In this document: one piece after another, positions 24,204 to 32,313 of the stretch
Numbering within the stretch: the stretch's first letter is position 1
Layout of the letters: each line of letters starts with the position of its first letter
DNA from: Sphingomonas bacterium
GTDB taxonomy: Bacteria; Pseudomonadota; Alphaproteobacteria; Sphingomonadales; Sphingomonadaceae
Direction of reading: 5' to 3'
DNA: 39,244 nucleotides
NCBI RefSeq assembly: GCF_028292945.1
Contig: NZ_JAQGLJ010000071.1
Coordinates: 1-39,244, forward strand
Position numbers and translations under genes: made by a program
The notes under the pieces: generated by a model
Seen by the model: the letters and a program-made list of their open reading frames with translations, nothing else
The model's database searches: none
Told to the model about the DNA's origin: nothing

Positions 24204-24785
24204 ATGGACATCCGGATCTCTGGTCATCAGGTCGCCACCGGCGACGCGCTCAACACCCACGTCCAGACCCGGCTCCAAGCCATCGTCGACAAGCTTTTCA
24301 GCCGCGCGATCTCCGCACAGGTCACGTTCGGCAAGGGGCCGCACGATGTCGGCTTCACCTGTGACATCGTCATGAACGTCATGAAGGGGCTGGTGCTGAA
24401 GGGCCGGCACGAGGCGCATGATGCGCATCCCACCTTCGACGGTGCGGCGGAGAAGATCGAGAAGCAGCTGCGTCGCTACATGCGCCGGTTGAAGGACACG
24501 CATGCGGCCGAGTCGATCGAGGTCAATGAAGCGGGCGCGTACGACAATGCCGGCTACACGCTGTTCCAGGAGCCGCGCGAGGAGGAAGAGGTCGGCGACG
24601 CGCCGCTGATCGTCGCGGAGACGCGGGTCGACGTGCCCGATGCCAGCGTGTCGGATGCGGTGATGATGCTGGACCTGCGCAACACCGCCGCCTTGTTGTT
24701 CAAGAACTCCGGCACGGGGTCGTACAATATGGTGTACCGCCGCGGTGATGGCACGATCGGCTGGGTCGAGCCACAACGCGCCTGA
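24204..24785 (+). CDS. hpf: Ribosome hibernation-promoting factor, long form
   Basis: A 193-residue protein with an N-terminal S30AE/HPF domain (about 1-105; MDIRISGHQV start, then VTFGKGPHDVGFTCDIVM). An acidic linker (EPREEEEVG) leads to a C-terminal domain (about 135-190; SDAVMMLDLRNTAALLFKN, YNMVYRRGDGTIGWVEP). The second domain joins two ribosomes, so this is the long form that makes 100S dimers in starved cells. The ribosome-binding site AGGAG (24193-24197) is well placed before ATG 24204. ptsN follows 50 bp later; hpf-ptsN neighbours are conserved in proteobacteria, usually behind rpoN, which is absent here. Confidence 0.95.
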   Translation: MDIRISGHQVATGDALNTHVQTRLQAIVDKLFSRAISAQVTFGKGPHDVGFTCDIVMNVMKGLVLKGRHEAHDAHPTFDGAAEKIEKQLRRYMRRLKDTHAAESIEVNEAGAYDNAGYTLFQEPREEEEVGDAPLIVAETRVDVPDASVSDAVMMLDLRNTAALLFKNSGTGSYNMVYRRGDGTIGWVEPQRA

Positions 24786-24835
24786 TCGGGAACGATCTTT
24801 CCACATCGGCGCGGGTGCCCTACTTGCCGCGCAGC

Positions 24836-25303
24836 ATGACCGATCTGACCGACCTGCTGCGTTCCGACGCGGTGCTGACCGGCATCGCCGTGCTCGGCAA
24901 GAAGGCGCTGCTAGTGGCGCTGGCGGCCGCGCTCGCCCGTCAGACGGGCGCGGACGCGCGCGTGATCGGCGAAGCGCTTACGTCGCGCGAGCGGCTGGGT
25001 TCAACCGGCTTCGGCGGGGGGGTCGCCATCCCCCATGCCAAGGTTGACGGCGTGAGCCAGGTGACGGCGGTGTTCGCGCGGCTGGCGCACCCGATCGATT
25101 ACGGCGCGGTCGACGCTGCGCCGGTCGATCTAGTGTGGGCGATGCTGTCGCCGCCCGCGGCGGGGGCGGATCACCTCAAGGCGCTGGCGCGCGTTTCGCG
25201 TCGCCTGCGTGACCGGGCGTTTCTGGCTAAACTGCGCGGCGCCGGCTCGCCCGACGCGCTATATGCGCTGTTCGCCGCCGATCGGGCGCGCGATGCCGCC
25301 TGA
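24836..25303 (+). CDS. ptsN: PTS IIA-like nitrogen regulatory protein PtsN
   Basis: A 155-residue EIIA-Ntr protein. GGVAIPHAKVDGV carries the phosphorylation-site histidine (H67 counting from ATG 24836). SRERLGSTGFGGG before it and LLSPPAAGADHLKALARVSRRLRD after it match the family. PtsN is the end of the PtsP-PtsO-PtsN phosphorelay and acts by binding partners that control potassium and nitrogen or carbon balance; it does not transport sugar itself. GTG 24815 is an alternative start seven residues upstream, and MTDLTDLL fits better. It overlaps the thioesterase gene by 11 bp. Confidence 0.94.
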   Translation: MTDLTDLLRSDAVLTGIAVLGKKALLVALAAALARQTGADARVIGEALTSRERLGSTGFGGGVAIPHAKVDGVSQVTAVFARLAHPIDYGAVDAAPVDLVWAMLSPPAAGADHLKALARVSRRLRDRAFLAKLRGAGSPDALYALFAADRARDAA

Positions 25304-25757
25304 ACCGCGCGCGGAAGATGACGGCGCGGCGCACTTCCGCGCGCTCGAGTCACTGTATGCGCATGCGCCGATCAACCACTTCTTCCAGAGCCGGCTGGAG
25401 ATCGAAGCGAGCGGCGTCGCCCGCATCCACTTCACGGTCGACGAGCGGCATTTCCATGCCGGCGGGGCGGCGCATGGTACGAGCTACTTCAAAATGCTCG
25501 ACGACGCCGCGTTTTATGCCTCGAACAGCCTCGTCACCGATCGTTTCTTGCTGACCACGCAGTTCAATATCCTGTTCACCGCCCCGCTCGCCGCCGGCCC
25601 GGTGGTGGCGGAGGGACGCTGGATCAGCGGTCGGCGCCGGGTGTTCGTCGCCGACGCGCGACTGCTGGATGAAGCGGGCGACGAGGTGGCGCGCGGGACG
25701 GGCACGTTCATGCGCTCGCGTATCCCGCTCGCCGACCTGCCCGGCTACCGACGCTGA
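25293..25757 (+). CDS. PaaI-family hotdog thioesterase
   Basis: A 154-residue single hotdog-domain protein. HFHAGGAAHGTSYFKMLDDAAFYASNS is the family core, with the HG-type loop and the long central helix that carries the catalytic acid. The following strands (TQFNILFTAPLAAGPVVAEG, VFVADARLLDEAGDEVARGTGTFM) are typical of acyl-CoA thioesterases. The natural substrate is not known; housekeeping hydrolysis of stray acyl-CoA or aromatic acyl-CoA is typical of the family. The ATG at 25293 lies inside the ptsN end. Its TGA shares one base with the ATG of the next gene (TGATG), so the two are probably coupled. Confidence 0.88.
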   Translation: MPPEPRAEDDGAAHFRALESLYAHAPINHFFQSRLEIEASGVARIHFTVDERHFHAGGAAHGTSYFKMLDDAAFYASNSLVTDRFLLTTQFNILFTAPLAAGPVVAEGRWISGRRRVFVADARLLDEAGDEVARGTGTFMRSRIPLADLPGYRR

Positions 25758-26077
25758 TGGACCGTTTGCCGACGGGCGTGCTGGTGAGTGCGCTGTTGCG
25801 GCGGATCAACGATGCGGGTGGCTTCGGTACGGTGCTGGCGAAGGGCGATGCACAGGCTGGTGCGGTGCTGGTGGTGGCGGTTGAGCGCGGCGAGAGCAGG
25901 CTGCTGGAGCGTGGCATCGGACCGGACGGGCGCTCGGGACTGATCGACTCGACTCCGGCCGACGACCTCGACGGCTATTGGCGACGGCGGCGCGCGCGCG
26001 ACCCGGATCTGTGGGTAATCGAACTGGACGGCGCGGACTCGCAACGCTTCGCCGCTGAAACCTTAGCGTCCGATTGA
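25757..26077 (+). CDS. DUF1491 family protein
   Basis: A 106-residue protein: LPTGVLVSALLRRINDAGGFGTVLAKGD, then AGAVLVVAVERG, RLLERGIGPDG and YWRRRRARDPDLWVIELDG. This is the ordered set of blocks of DUF1491, a family found almost only in alphaproteobacteria. No function is assigned. It has no signal peptide or membrane segment, so it is cytoplasmic. The start ATG overlaps the thioesterase stop by one base. Downstream are 151 bp without a gene, before a cell-wall hydrolase that needs its own promoter. Confidence 0.9.
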   Translation: MDRLPTGVLVSALLRRINDAGGFGTVLAKGDAQAGAVLVVAVERGESRLLERGIGPDGRSGLIDSTPADDLDGYWRRRRARDPDLWVIELDGADSQRFAAETLASD

Positions 26078-26228
26078 CTCTCCGCGGCCCCGGACCGACC
26101 CCGACTCATCGCAACGAGCGTTGTGCTGAAGCGGGTGCGATCCGCGTCGGTTACGCAGTCGGGGGGATGCCTGGGCGAGCGGCTATGCCGGTCGGTTCCA
26201 TGGTCCAACCGCATGAACAAGCAATCGA

Positions 26229-26891
26229 ATGTCGTTCTTCCAACTGGCCGCGCGTTTCGCGGCTGTTCTCTGCATGACCGCCGGTGTTCTGGGCGCAAGC
26301 TCACCCGGCCTCGCCAGCGATTATGATCGCGGCCTCGCGGCTCCCGCCGCCCCCCTGCTTCCAACCGCACCGGCGGCCCCGCTGATCGTTCAGCCTGCCC
26401 CCGCCACCACTCCCGCAGTCCTCGTCGACCCGGTCGTCGCCATCGCGCCACGCACCTCCTTCGCCAGCCTGGCCGCCGCCGTCGCCGCGCATAGCGCGCC
26501 CGGTGCCGCGATCGACGAGTCAATCGGTGACGAGCACCTCCGCTGCCTCGCCAGCGCGATCTATTTCGAATCCAAGGGCGAGCCGCTGCACGGCCAGCTC
26601 GCTGTCGCGCAGGTCATCCTCAACCGCACCAAGTCCGGCCGCTTCGCCAGCAGCGTCTGCGGCGTCATCAAGCAGCGTGGCCAGTTCGGCTTCGTCCGCG
26701 GCGGGGCGATCCCTGCGATCAATGCGACGCAAGCGGCGTACAAGACCGCCTTGGGCGTTGCCAAAGTGGCGTTGACGCAGACGTGGCAGACCGAAGCCGC
26801 CGCCAACGCGCTGTACTTCAACGGCGTTCGCGCCGGCCTGCCCGGGCTGAAGCGCGTCGCGACGATCGGCGGTCACATCTTCTACCGCTGA
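26229..26891 (+). CDS. Cell-wall hydrolase, SleB family
   Basis: A 220-residue secreted protein: signal peptide (about 1-30, MSFFQLAARFAAVLCMTAGV first), a proline/alanine-rich linker (36-75), and the Hydrolase_2 domain from about 100. LASAIYFESKGEPLHGQLA at 107-125 holds the catalytic glutamate E114. Then come VAQVILNRTKSGRFASSVCGVI and GQFGFVR. The domain is related to spore-cortex lytic transglycosylase SleB, but in non-spore-formers it remodels periplasmic peptidoglycan. E114, not E117, is assigned by the YFESRGE pattern. It ends 19 bp before mmcB. A GTG or ATG slightly upstream cannot be excluded. Confidence 0.92.
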   Translation: MSFFQLAARFAAVLCMTAGVLGASSPGLASDYDRGLAAPAAPLLPTAPAAPLIVQPAPATTPAVLVDPVVAIAPRTSFASLAAAVAAHSAPGAAIDESIGDEHLRCLASAIYFESKGEPLHGQLAVAQVILNRTKSGRFASSVCGVIKQRGQFGFVRGGAIPAINATQAAYKTALGVAKVALTQTWQTEAAANALYFNGVRAGLPGLKRVATIGGHIFYR

Positions 26892-26910
26892 GTCTTGCAC
26901 TGTTCGCTAG

Positions 26911-27420
26911 ATGTTCTTACCGGGCGACGTGCTCGAACCGGCCCCACAATCTTGCGTCGACGAACCCGGCTCCCCGCTGTGCGCGGCGGACGTGTGCCGT
27001 GGCGTCACCCGGCTGCTGTTCCGCCACGATCTGTTCGCGATGGGGGAGGTGCCGCTCGACGGCGGACGGCGCGCTGATCTGATGGCGCTCGACGCACATG
27101 GCCGGCTGGTGATCGTCGAGGTCAAGGTTTCGCGCGCGGACCTGCTCGGCGACGGCAAATGGCCGGATTACCTCGACCATTGCGACCGCTTCTTCTGGGC
27201 AGTGCCGGCCGGGTTTGATCTGTCGCCGCTCGACGGCCCGGCGTTCCTCCCCGAGCGGACGGGCATCATCGTCGCTGACCGCTACGATGCCGCAATCGTG
27301 CGGGAGGCGCGATCGGAGCCGTTGCCCGCGCACGTCCGAAAACGGTGCACGCTGGCTTTCGCCCGGCGGGCGGCGCGTCGGCTGGTCGCGGAGCGCGACC
27401 CCGAACTGGCGACCTTCTAG
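26911..27420 (+). CDS. mmcB: MmcB family DNA repair protein
   Basis: A 169-residue protein of the MmcB family (DUF3322/PF06319), which in Caulobacter is a damage-induced repair factor against mitomycin-type lesions. RRADLMALD at 53-61 and VIVEVKVSRADLLGDGKW at 67-84 form a PD-(D/E)xK-like nuclease core with D56, E70 and K72. YLDHCDRFFWAVP follows in the conserved place. Nuclease action is expected from the fold, not shown. The ATG at 26911 gives a slightly long N-terminus; a start nearer CAADVCRG is possible. Its TAG is in a CTAG shared with the stop of the convergent ankyrin gene. Confidence 0.93.
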   Translation: MFLPGDVLEPAPQSCVDEPGSPLCAADVCRGVTRLLFRHDLFAMGEVPLDGGRRADLMALDAHGRLVIVEVKVSRADLLGDGKWPDYLDHCDRFFWAVPAGFDLSPLDGPAFLPERTGIIVADRYDAAIVREARSEPLPAHVRKRCTLAFARRAARRLVAERDPELATF

Positions 27421-28010
27421 AGCTTCGGACCGGCCACCGCCGCCCTTGCGCGGCGCGGCGTATCGGCGAGCAGCTTGGCGATCGCCGCGGCACGCAGATC
27501 GCGACCCGCATAGTCGCGCGCCGACAGCCCGGCCATGACGTCGCGCTGATCGGGATCGGCCTTCGCCGCCAGCAGCGTCCGCACCAACCCGATGTCACGC
27601 CGCTGCACCGCTCGGATCAGCGGCGTCTCGCCACTGGCATTGGCAAGGTTTGGATTGGCCTTGCCCAGCAGCAGCAGCGGCACCATCTCGGACTGGCCGG
27701 CATCGATCGCCACCATCATGGGGGTATTGTTCCGGGCGTCGCGGATATTGGGGTCGGCGCCCTTTTGCAGCAGAAAGTTCGTGTACGCTGCATCTCCGCG
27801 GCGCGTGGTGACGTGCAGGGCTGCCTCGCCGGTGGTCACGTCCTTGGTGTTGACGACGGTGCTGCCCGGTTTGTTCAAGGCCGCGATGACGTCGTTGTTC
27901 TTCGACTGTTTGACCGCCTGGAGGAATTTGTACCCCTCCGACTGAAATTGCGCCAGCACGGGGACGGCGGCGACCAGCGCAACGAAAGCGAGCGAATGAC
28001 GAAGCGACAT
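27417..28010 (-). CDS. Periplasmic ankyrin-repeat protein
   Basis: A 197-residue protein: signal peptide MSLRHSLAFVALVAAVPVLAQ, then about four ankyrin repeats between roughly 35 and 165. Clear consensus is seen in GEAALHVTTRRGD, NNTPMMVAIDAGQSEMVPLLL and GETPLIRAVQRRDIGLVRTLL, each followed by a KADPN/GADPN-type turn. It is probably an exported protein-binding scaffold; the partner is unknown. Start: ATG at 28010 sits at the signal peptide; the frame is open 9 codons further. It is the only leftward gene in the 20.6-29.7 kb stretch. It diverges from the SCO gene (70 bp) and converges on mmcB with a shared CTAG. Confidence 0.88.
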   Translation of the reverse strand: MSLRHSLAFVALVAAVPVLAQFQSEGYKFLQAVKQSKNNDVIAALNKPGSTVVNTKDVTTGEAALHVTTRRGDAAYTNFLLQKGADPNIRDARNNTPMMVAIDAGQSEMVPLLLLGKANPNLANASGETPLIRAVQRRDIGLVRTLLAAKADPDQRDVMAGLSARDYAGRDLRAAAIAKLLADTPRRARAAVAGPKL

Positions 28011-28080
28011 GGATGCTGATTCCCGAACCCAGGGCAATTACTTGCGCCGCTTGGCCTTACCGATCAAGGCTGGCCGCGTC

Positions 28081-28656
28081 ATGAACAGGCTTCTTCCCGC
28101 CATCCTGCTCGTGCTGGCGGGCTGTCAGCAGGCGACGCCCGCGCGACCGCCGCTCGACGGCGCGCGCATCGGTGGGCCGTTCCGGCTGACTGACGGGAAT
28201 GCCCGCGTCTTCACCGAGCGCGACCTCGCGGGTCGTTATGCGCTGGTCTATTTCGGCTACACCTTTTGCCCCGATGTCTGCCCGACCGATTTCGCAGCGA
28301 TCGCCGCCGGCTTGAAGCAGGTGGAGAAGTCGGACCCGGCGCTGGCAGCGCGCATCGTGCCCGTATTCGTCACCGTCGATCCCGAGCGCGACACCGCGCC
28401 GGTCGTCAAGGCGTTCGCCGCCGCCTTTCATCCGCGCGCGATCGGGTTGACCGGCAGTCCGGCCGACATCAAGCGGGTGGCGCAGGCCTATGGCATCGCC
28501 TTCGCCAAGGGCGCGACATCCCCCGGTGGCGGCTATCTGATGGATCACAGCCGGTCCGGCTATCTGATGGGGCCCGATGGCAAGCCGATCGCGCTGCTGG
28601 AGCAGGATGCCGGGCCGGGTGCGGTCGCTGCGGTCATCAGGCAGTGGGTGAAATGA
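28081..28656 (+). CDS. SCO family copper-binding lipoprotein (cytochrome oxidase assembly)
   Basis: A 191-residue thioredoxin-fold protein. The lipobox LAGC (C15) after MNRLLPAILLV anchors it to the membrane facing the periplasm. YTFCPDVCPTD holds C63 and C67, and H156 in LMDHSR completes the copper site of Sco1/SenC proteins, which load the CuA centre of cytochrome c oxidase. TVDPERDT near 98-105 is a further family block. The frame is open from 28009, but the signal peptide starts at ATG 28081. It overlaps the YcgN gene as ATGA. No oxidase subunit genes are nearby. Confidence 0.95.
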   Translation: MNRLLPAILLVLAGCQQATPARPPLDGARIGGPFRLTDGNARVFTERDLAGRYALVYFGYTFCPDVCPTDFAAIAAGLKQVEKSDPALAARIVPVFVTVDPERDTAPVVKAFAAAFHPRAIGLTGSPADIKRVAQAYGIAFAKGATSPGGGYLMDHSRSGYLMGPDGKPIALLEQDAGPGAVAAVIRQWVK

Positions 28657-29084
28657 GCGGGCGCTTCTGGGAGCGTCCCATCGCGGAGCTTGATCGCGCT
28701 CAGTGGGAGGCGCTGTGCGACGGCTGCGGCAAATGCTGTCTCCACAAGCTGGAGGACGAGGACACGGGCGAGCTGCACGCGACCAATGTCGCCTGCCGAT
28801 TGCTGGATCGGCGCACAGGGCAATGCTCCGACTATCGCAATCGCCGCGCCTATGTTCCCGAATGCGTGCGGCTGACCGCGCGCAACGTCGCCACGATCGA
28901 GTGGCTGCCATCGACCTGCGCCTATCGCCTGCGTGCGAACGGCGAACCGTTGCCCGACTGGCATTATCTCGTCTCCGGCGATCGTGACGCGGTGCGCCGC
29001 GCGGGGCATTCGGTGAGCGGGTGGACGGTCAGCGAGGCGGACGTCGGCGATCTGGAGCATCATCTGATCGACCGGGAGCTGTGA
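28653..29084 (+). CDS. YcgN-family cysteine-cluster protein (UPF0260)
   Basis: A 143-residue protein with cysteines at 22, 25, 28, 29, 48, 58, 71 and 89. LCDGCGKCCLHKLEDEDTGE is the YcgN signature and belongs to the zinc- or iron-sulphur-type CxxCxxCC families (YkgJ-like). FWERPIAELDRAQWEALCD at the start and PSTCAYR near 87-92 also match. The function is unknown. It overlaps the SCO gene (ATGA) and the next metallopeptidase gene (GTGA), so the three are likely one transcript. There is no signal peptide. Confidence 0.92.
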   Translation: MSGRFWERPIAELDRAQWEALCDGCGKCCLHKLEDEDTGELHATNVACRLLDRRTGQCSDYRNRRAYVPECVRLTARNVATIEWLPSTCAYRLRANGEPLPDWHYLVSGDRDAVRRAGHSVSGWTVSEADVGDLEHHLIDREL

Positions 29085-29773
29085 GGGAAGCAGCGGGCGA
29101 GGCCGATTACGAGGTCGTGCGTCACCCTCGCTCGCGGACGATGAAACTGTCCTTCGACCCAGTGACCGGTCGCGCGCGGCTCACCTTACCGCGCAGGGCA
29201 CCGCTCAAGGCGGCGCTGGCGTGGGCTGACGAAAAGGCAGGGTGGCTTGCCGAACAGCGCGCTCGCCTGCCCGATGCTAGGCCCTTTATCGCGGGTGCGG
29301 TGTTGCCCATTGCCGACGAGACGCTGACGATCACTTGGTCCGAGGGCACTCGGCGCACGGTGCGGCGCGTCGACGACACGCTGTCGGTCGAAGGCCCAGC
29401 CGACACGGTCGCACGCCGGGTCGAGCTGTGGCTGCGGCGCGCGGCGCTGGACCTGCTGAGCCGCGAAACGGCGGAGTTCGCCGCGCTCGCCGGGGTCACC
29501 GTGACGCAGGTCGCGGTCGGTGACCCGCGCGGGCGCTGGGGGAGTTGCGCCTCCACCGGCATCATCCGCTACAGCTGGCGCCTGCTGCTCGCGCCCGGCT
29601 GGGTCCGCCGCGCCACGGTCGCGCATGAGGTCGCCCACCGTGTGCACATGAACCACGGCCCGGCATTCCACGCGCTTGTCGCGGAGCTGCTGGGTGCCGA
29701 CCCGGCAGCCGCCCGCGCGTGGTTGCGTGCGAACGGCGCGAGCCTTCACTGGGTCGGGCGTTCTTCCTCGTAA
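29081..29773 (+). CDS. YgjP-like zinc metallopeptidase (M48/DUF45 family)
   Basis: A 230-residue protein. VAHEVAHRVHMNHGPAFH at 180-197 is a gluzincin zinc motif, with H182 and H186 as ligands, E183 catalytic and a further histidine in NHGPAFH. RWGSCAS at 152-158 is the DUF45 signature just before it. The N-terminal half (VRHPRSRTMKLSFD, RLTLPRRAPL) is the YgjP beta domain. Its physiological substrate is unknown. Start: GTG at 29081 overlaps the YcgN stop (GTGA); the longer open frame lies inside YcgN. The 3' end overlaps the opposing PBP gene by 28 bp. Confidence 0.9.
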   Translation: MREAAGEADYEVVRHPRSRTMKLSFDPVTGRARLTLPRRAPLKAALAWADEKAGWLAEQRARLPDARPFIAGAVLPIADETLTITWSEGTRRTVRRVDDTLSVEGPADTVARRVELWLRRAALDLLSRETAEFAALAGVTVTQVAVGDPRGRWGSCASTGIIRYSWRLLLAPGWVRRATVAHEVAHRVHMNHGPAFHALVAELLGADPAAARAWLRANGASLHWVGRSSS

Positions 29774-31851
29774 TAATCGCGTGGAGGCCGGCGACGTTCG
29801 GCCAGAGGCGGCGGGGGGCGCTCCTCGCGACCGTTGACGCGATCGATCAGCTGGTCGAGTTCCGATGGCGCCTCTTCCGGCACGATGACGGGTGGCGCGT
29901 CCGGGTCGCGTTGCGGCGGAGGCGCCGGCTCGGGTAGCGGGTTGCCATCGGGATCGACCCCGACGGCTGGCTCGACACTGGTGTCAGGCTCGCCGAAATA
30001 GGCTTCCTCTTCGTTCCCCAGCGCCCAATCGGGCAGGGTCACCTGGGTCTGGAACTGCTCGATAGGTCGGCTGCGCGTCGCCGGCCCCATAAAGGCGGCG
30101 AAGGCCAGCGCGGGGGAACGCCCGCCGGCTAGGCCGCGGATCGGCCGCGCGTCGTCGCGCCCGAACCACACGCCCGTCGTCAGCCCGCTGGAAAAGCCCA
30201 GGAACCAGCCATCCTTGGACGAACTGGTTGTGCCCGTCTTGCCCGCCACCGGCCGGCCGATCTGCGCCGCCCGCCCGCTGCCCGACGCCACCGCCGACTG
30301 CAGAAGGTCGACCATCTGCGCGGCGACATAGGGGGCGACGAGCACATGGCTGCGGTCGGTTTCATGGCGATAGATCACCTCGCCGTCCGCCTCGACGCGG
30401 GTGATCGCAAAGGGCGTGACGGCGACACCGTTCTGACTGACGCTCGCAAAGGCGCGCGTCATGTCGATCAGTCGGACGTCGGACGTGCCCAGCACCATCG
30501 AGGGATGCGTGTTGATCGGCGTGGTGATGCCAAAGCGCCGCGCCATATCGGCGACGGTGGTAAAGCCCACCTCCTGCCCCAGCTTCGCCGCCACCGTATT
30601 GAGCGAATAGGAGAAAGCGGTACGCAGGGAGACCGCGCCCGAATTGCGGCGGGAGTCGTTGCGCGGGCTCCAGCCGTCGATGGTGACGGGCTCGTCGACC
30701 ACCGTGTCCTCGGGCTTGTGCCCGGACTCCAGCGCCGCGAGATACACGAACAGCTTGAACGCGGAGCCGGGCTGGCGGACCGCCTGCGTCGCGCGGTTGT
30801 AGATCGAATTGACGTAGTCCTTGCCCCCCACCATCGCGCGCACCGCGCCGTCGCGGTCGAGGCTGACCAGCGCCCCCTGCGCGCCTGCCGGCGCATGCTG
30901 CCGGATCGCCGCGTCGGCCGCACGCTGCATCGACAGGTCGAGCGTGGTGTAGACCTCCAGCGGTGCGTCCTGCTCGTCGATTAGCGTGTCCAGCTGCGGC
31001 AGCGCCCAGTCGGTGAAATAGCGCACCGAGTTCTGCTTGGGTGCGGGTTGCAGCTCCAATCCCTTGGGATCGGCGGCGGCGGCCTGCGCGGCGGTCAGCG
31101 TACCGGCAGTCACCATGGCGTCGATCACTACGCCCGCCCGTCCCACGGCAGCCTCCGCATCGGCGGTGGGCGAATAGTTGGAAGGCGCCTTGACCAGGCC
31201 GGCGATGACCGCGGCCTCCTCCAGGTTCAGCCGATCAGCGCCATGGCCGAAGAAGCGGCGGCTGGCGGCGTCGATCCCGTACGCACCACCACCATAATAG
31301 ACCTTGTTGAGGTACAGCTCGAGGATCTGATCCTTCGAGAATTTGCGTTCCAACGCGAGCGCCAGGATCCATTCCCGGAACTTGCGGCCGAACTTCTTCT
31401 GCGAGGACAGGAAGATGTTGCGCGCAAGCTGTTGCGTGATGGTGGAGCCACCCTGCACCCACCGACCGCGATCCAGCCGCACCCGCACCGACCGCGCGAT
31501 GCCGATCGGGTCGACACCCAGATGGCTGCGGAACCGGCGATCCTCGACCGACACGGTCGCGTCGAGCATCCGCTGGGGAATACGGCCGTAGCTCAGCCAC
31601 TGGCCGTACGCGGGACCGAGCGTGAACACCACCGTACCGTCGGCAGCGTGGACGCGGATCATCTGGCCGTTGGGCGACGATTTGAGCTGGTCGAAGCTCG
31701 GCAGCTGCGCGCGTGCGACATAGACCGCGATCACCAGCGCGATCAGGCCGACCACTCCCAGGCCGATCAGCACCTGCAACGTGCGGACCGTGCGGCGACG
31801 CCAGGGGGGAGTGTCCCGAGGTGGAGCGGGACGGGTACGCGCGCGAGCCAT
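29746..31851 (-). CDS. PBP1a-family bifunctional penicillin-binding protein
   Basis: A 701-residue class A PBP that both polymerises and cross-links peptidoglycan. A basic cytoplasmic tail is followed by one membrane segment (about 24-46). The glycosyltransferase domain has E103 in EDRRFRSHLGVD and GGSTITQQLARN (134-145). The transpeptidase domain has SxxK at S363-K366 (PGSAFK), SxN at 416-418 (SYSLN) and KTG at 538-540. The C-terminal 80 residues are low-complexity, rich in proline, glutamate and arginine (PEPAPPPQRDPDAPP and following). It is smaller than E. coli PBP1a and lacks the OB insert. The 3' end overlaps the metallopeptidase gene tail to tail. Confidence 0.95.
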   Translation of the reverse strand: MARARTRPAPPRDTPPWRRRTVRTLQVLIGLGVVGLIALVIAVYVARAQLPSFDQLKSSPNGQMIRVHAADGTVVFTLGPAYGQWLSYGRIPQRMLDATVSVEDRRFRSHLGVDPIGIARSVRVRLDRGRWVQGGSTITQQLARNIFLSSQKKFGRKFREWILALALERKFSKDQILELYLNKVYYGGGAYGIDAASRRFFGHGADRLNLEEAAVIAGLVKAPSNYSPTADAEAAVGRAGVVIDAMVTAGTLTAAQAAAADPKGLELQPAPKQNSVRYFTDWALPQLDTLIDEQDAPLEVYTTLDLSMQRAADAAIRQHAPAGAQGALVSLDRDGAVRAMVGGKDYVNSIYNRATQAVRQPGSAFKLFVYLAALESGHKPEDTVVDEPVTIDGWSPRNDSRRNSGAVSLRTAFSYSLNTVAAKLGQEVGFTTVADMARRFGITTPINTHPSMVLGTSDVRLIDMTRAFASVSQNGVAVTPFAITRVEADGEVIYRHETDRSHVLVAPYVAAQMVDLLQSAVASGSGRAAQIGRPVAGKTGTTSSSKDGWFLGFSSGLTTGVWFGRDDARPIRGLAGGRSPALAFAAFMGPATRSRPIEQFQTQVTLPDWALGNEEEAYFGEPDTSVEPAVGVDPDGNPLPEPAPPPQRDPDAPPVIVPEEAPSELDQLIDRVNGREERPPPPLAERRRPPRDYYEEERPTQ

Positions 31852-31888
31852 GCGAGAGGGTTACGCGGTTCGCGCTAGCCCAACAAGG

Positions 31889-32281
31889 TCAACGCGGGAC
31901 GAAGTCGAGCGCAACCGAGTTGATGCAATAACGCTGGCCGGTCGGCGGCGGTCCGTCCGGGAAGACATGGCCGAGGTGGCTATCGCATCGCGCACAACGT
32001 GTTTCGACCCGAACCATGCCATGGCTCCGGTCGGTGTGGTCACTTACCGCCACTTCGTCGATCGGCTGCGTGAACGAAGGCCAGCCGGAGCCGGAATCGA
32101 ACTTGTCGGCGCTGTCGAACACGTCCAGCTGGCACGCGGCACAGCGATAAACGCCGACCGCCTTGTTGTCGGTGAGTGCGCCGGCATAGGCGCGCTCGGT
32201 GCCCGCCTCGCGCAGCACGTGGAACTGCTCGGGCGTGAGCTTCTTGCGCCATTCGGCTTCGGAAAGGGTGATCTGATCCAT
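31889..32281 (-). CDS. msrB: Peptide-methionine (R)-S-oxide reductase MsrB
   Basis: A 130-residue enzyme that reduces the R epimer of methionine sulphoxide in proteins. Zinc ligands are C47 and C50 (CAAC) and C96 and C99 (CARC). The catalytic cysteine is C119 in RYCINSVAL; GSGWPSF at 64-70 and SHLGHVF at 101-107 are family signatures. The resolving cysteine of some MsrBs is not obvious, so recycling may go directly through thioredoxin. Start: ATG 32281 gives MDQITLSEAEWRKKL; the frame is open 12 codons more. It sits between PBP1a and the FAD oxidoreductase gene, all leftward. Confidence 0.95.
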   Translation of the reverse strand: MDQITLSEAEWRKKLTPEQFHVLREAGTERAYAGALTDNKAVGVYRCAACQLDVFDSADKFDSGSGWPSFTQPIDEVAVSDHTDRSHGMVRVETRCARCDSHLGHVFPDGPPPTGQRYCINSVALDFVPR

Positions 32282-32313
32282 GCCGATGGATGTCGGGTCG
32301 ACGCGGCCAAGCG

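Noticed and set aside
32210..32229. CACGTGG core that looks like a third parS inside msrB
   Set aside because: Only the central CACGTGGAA matches; the left arm (GCAG) breaks the TGTTNCACGTGNAACA palindrome.
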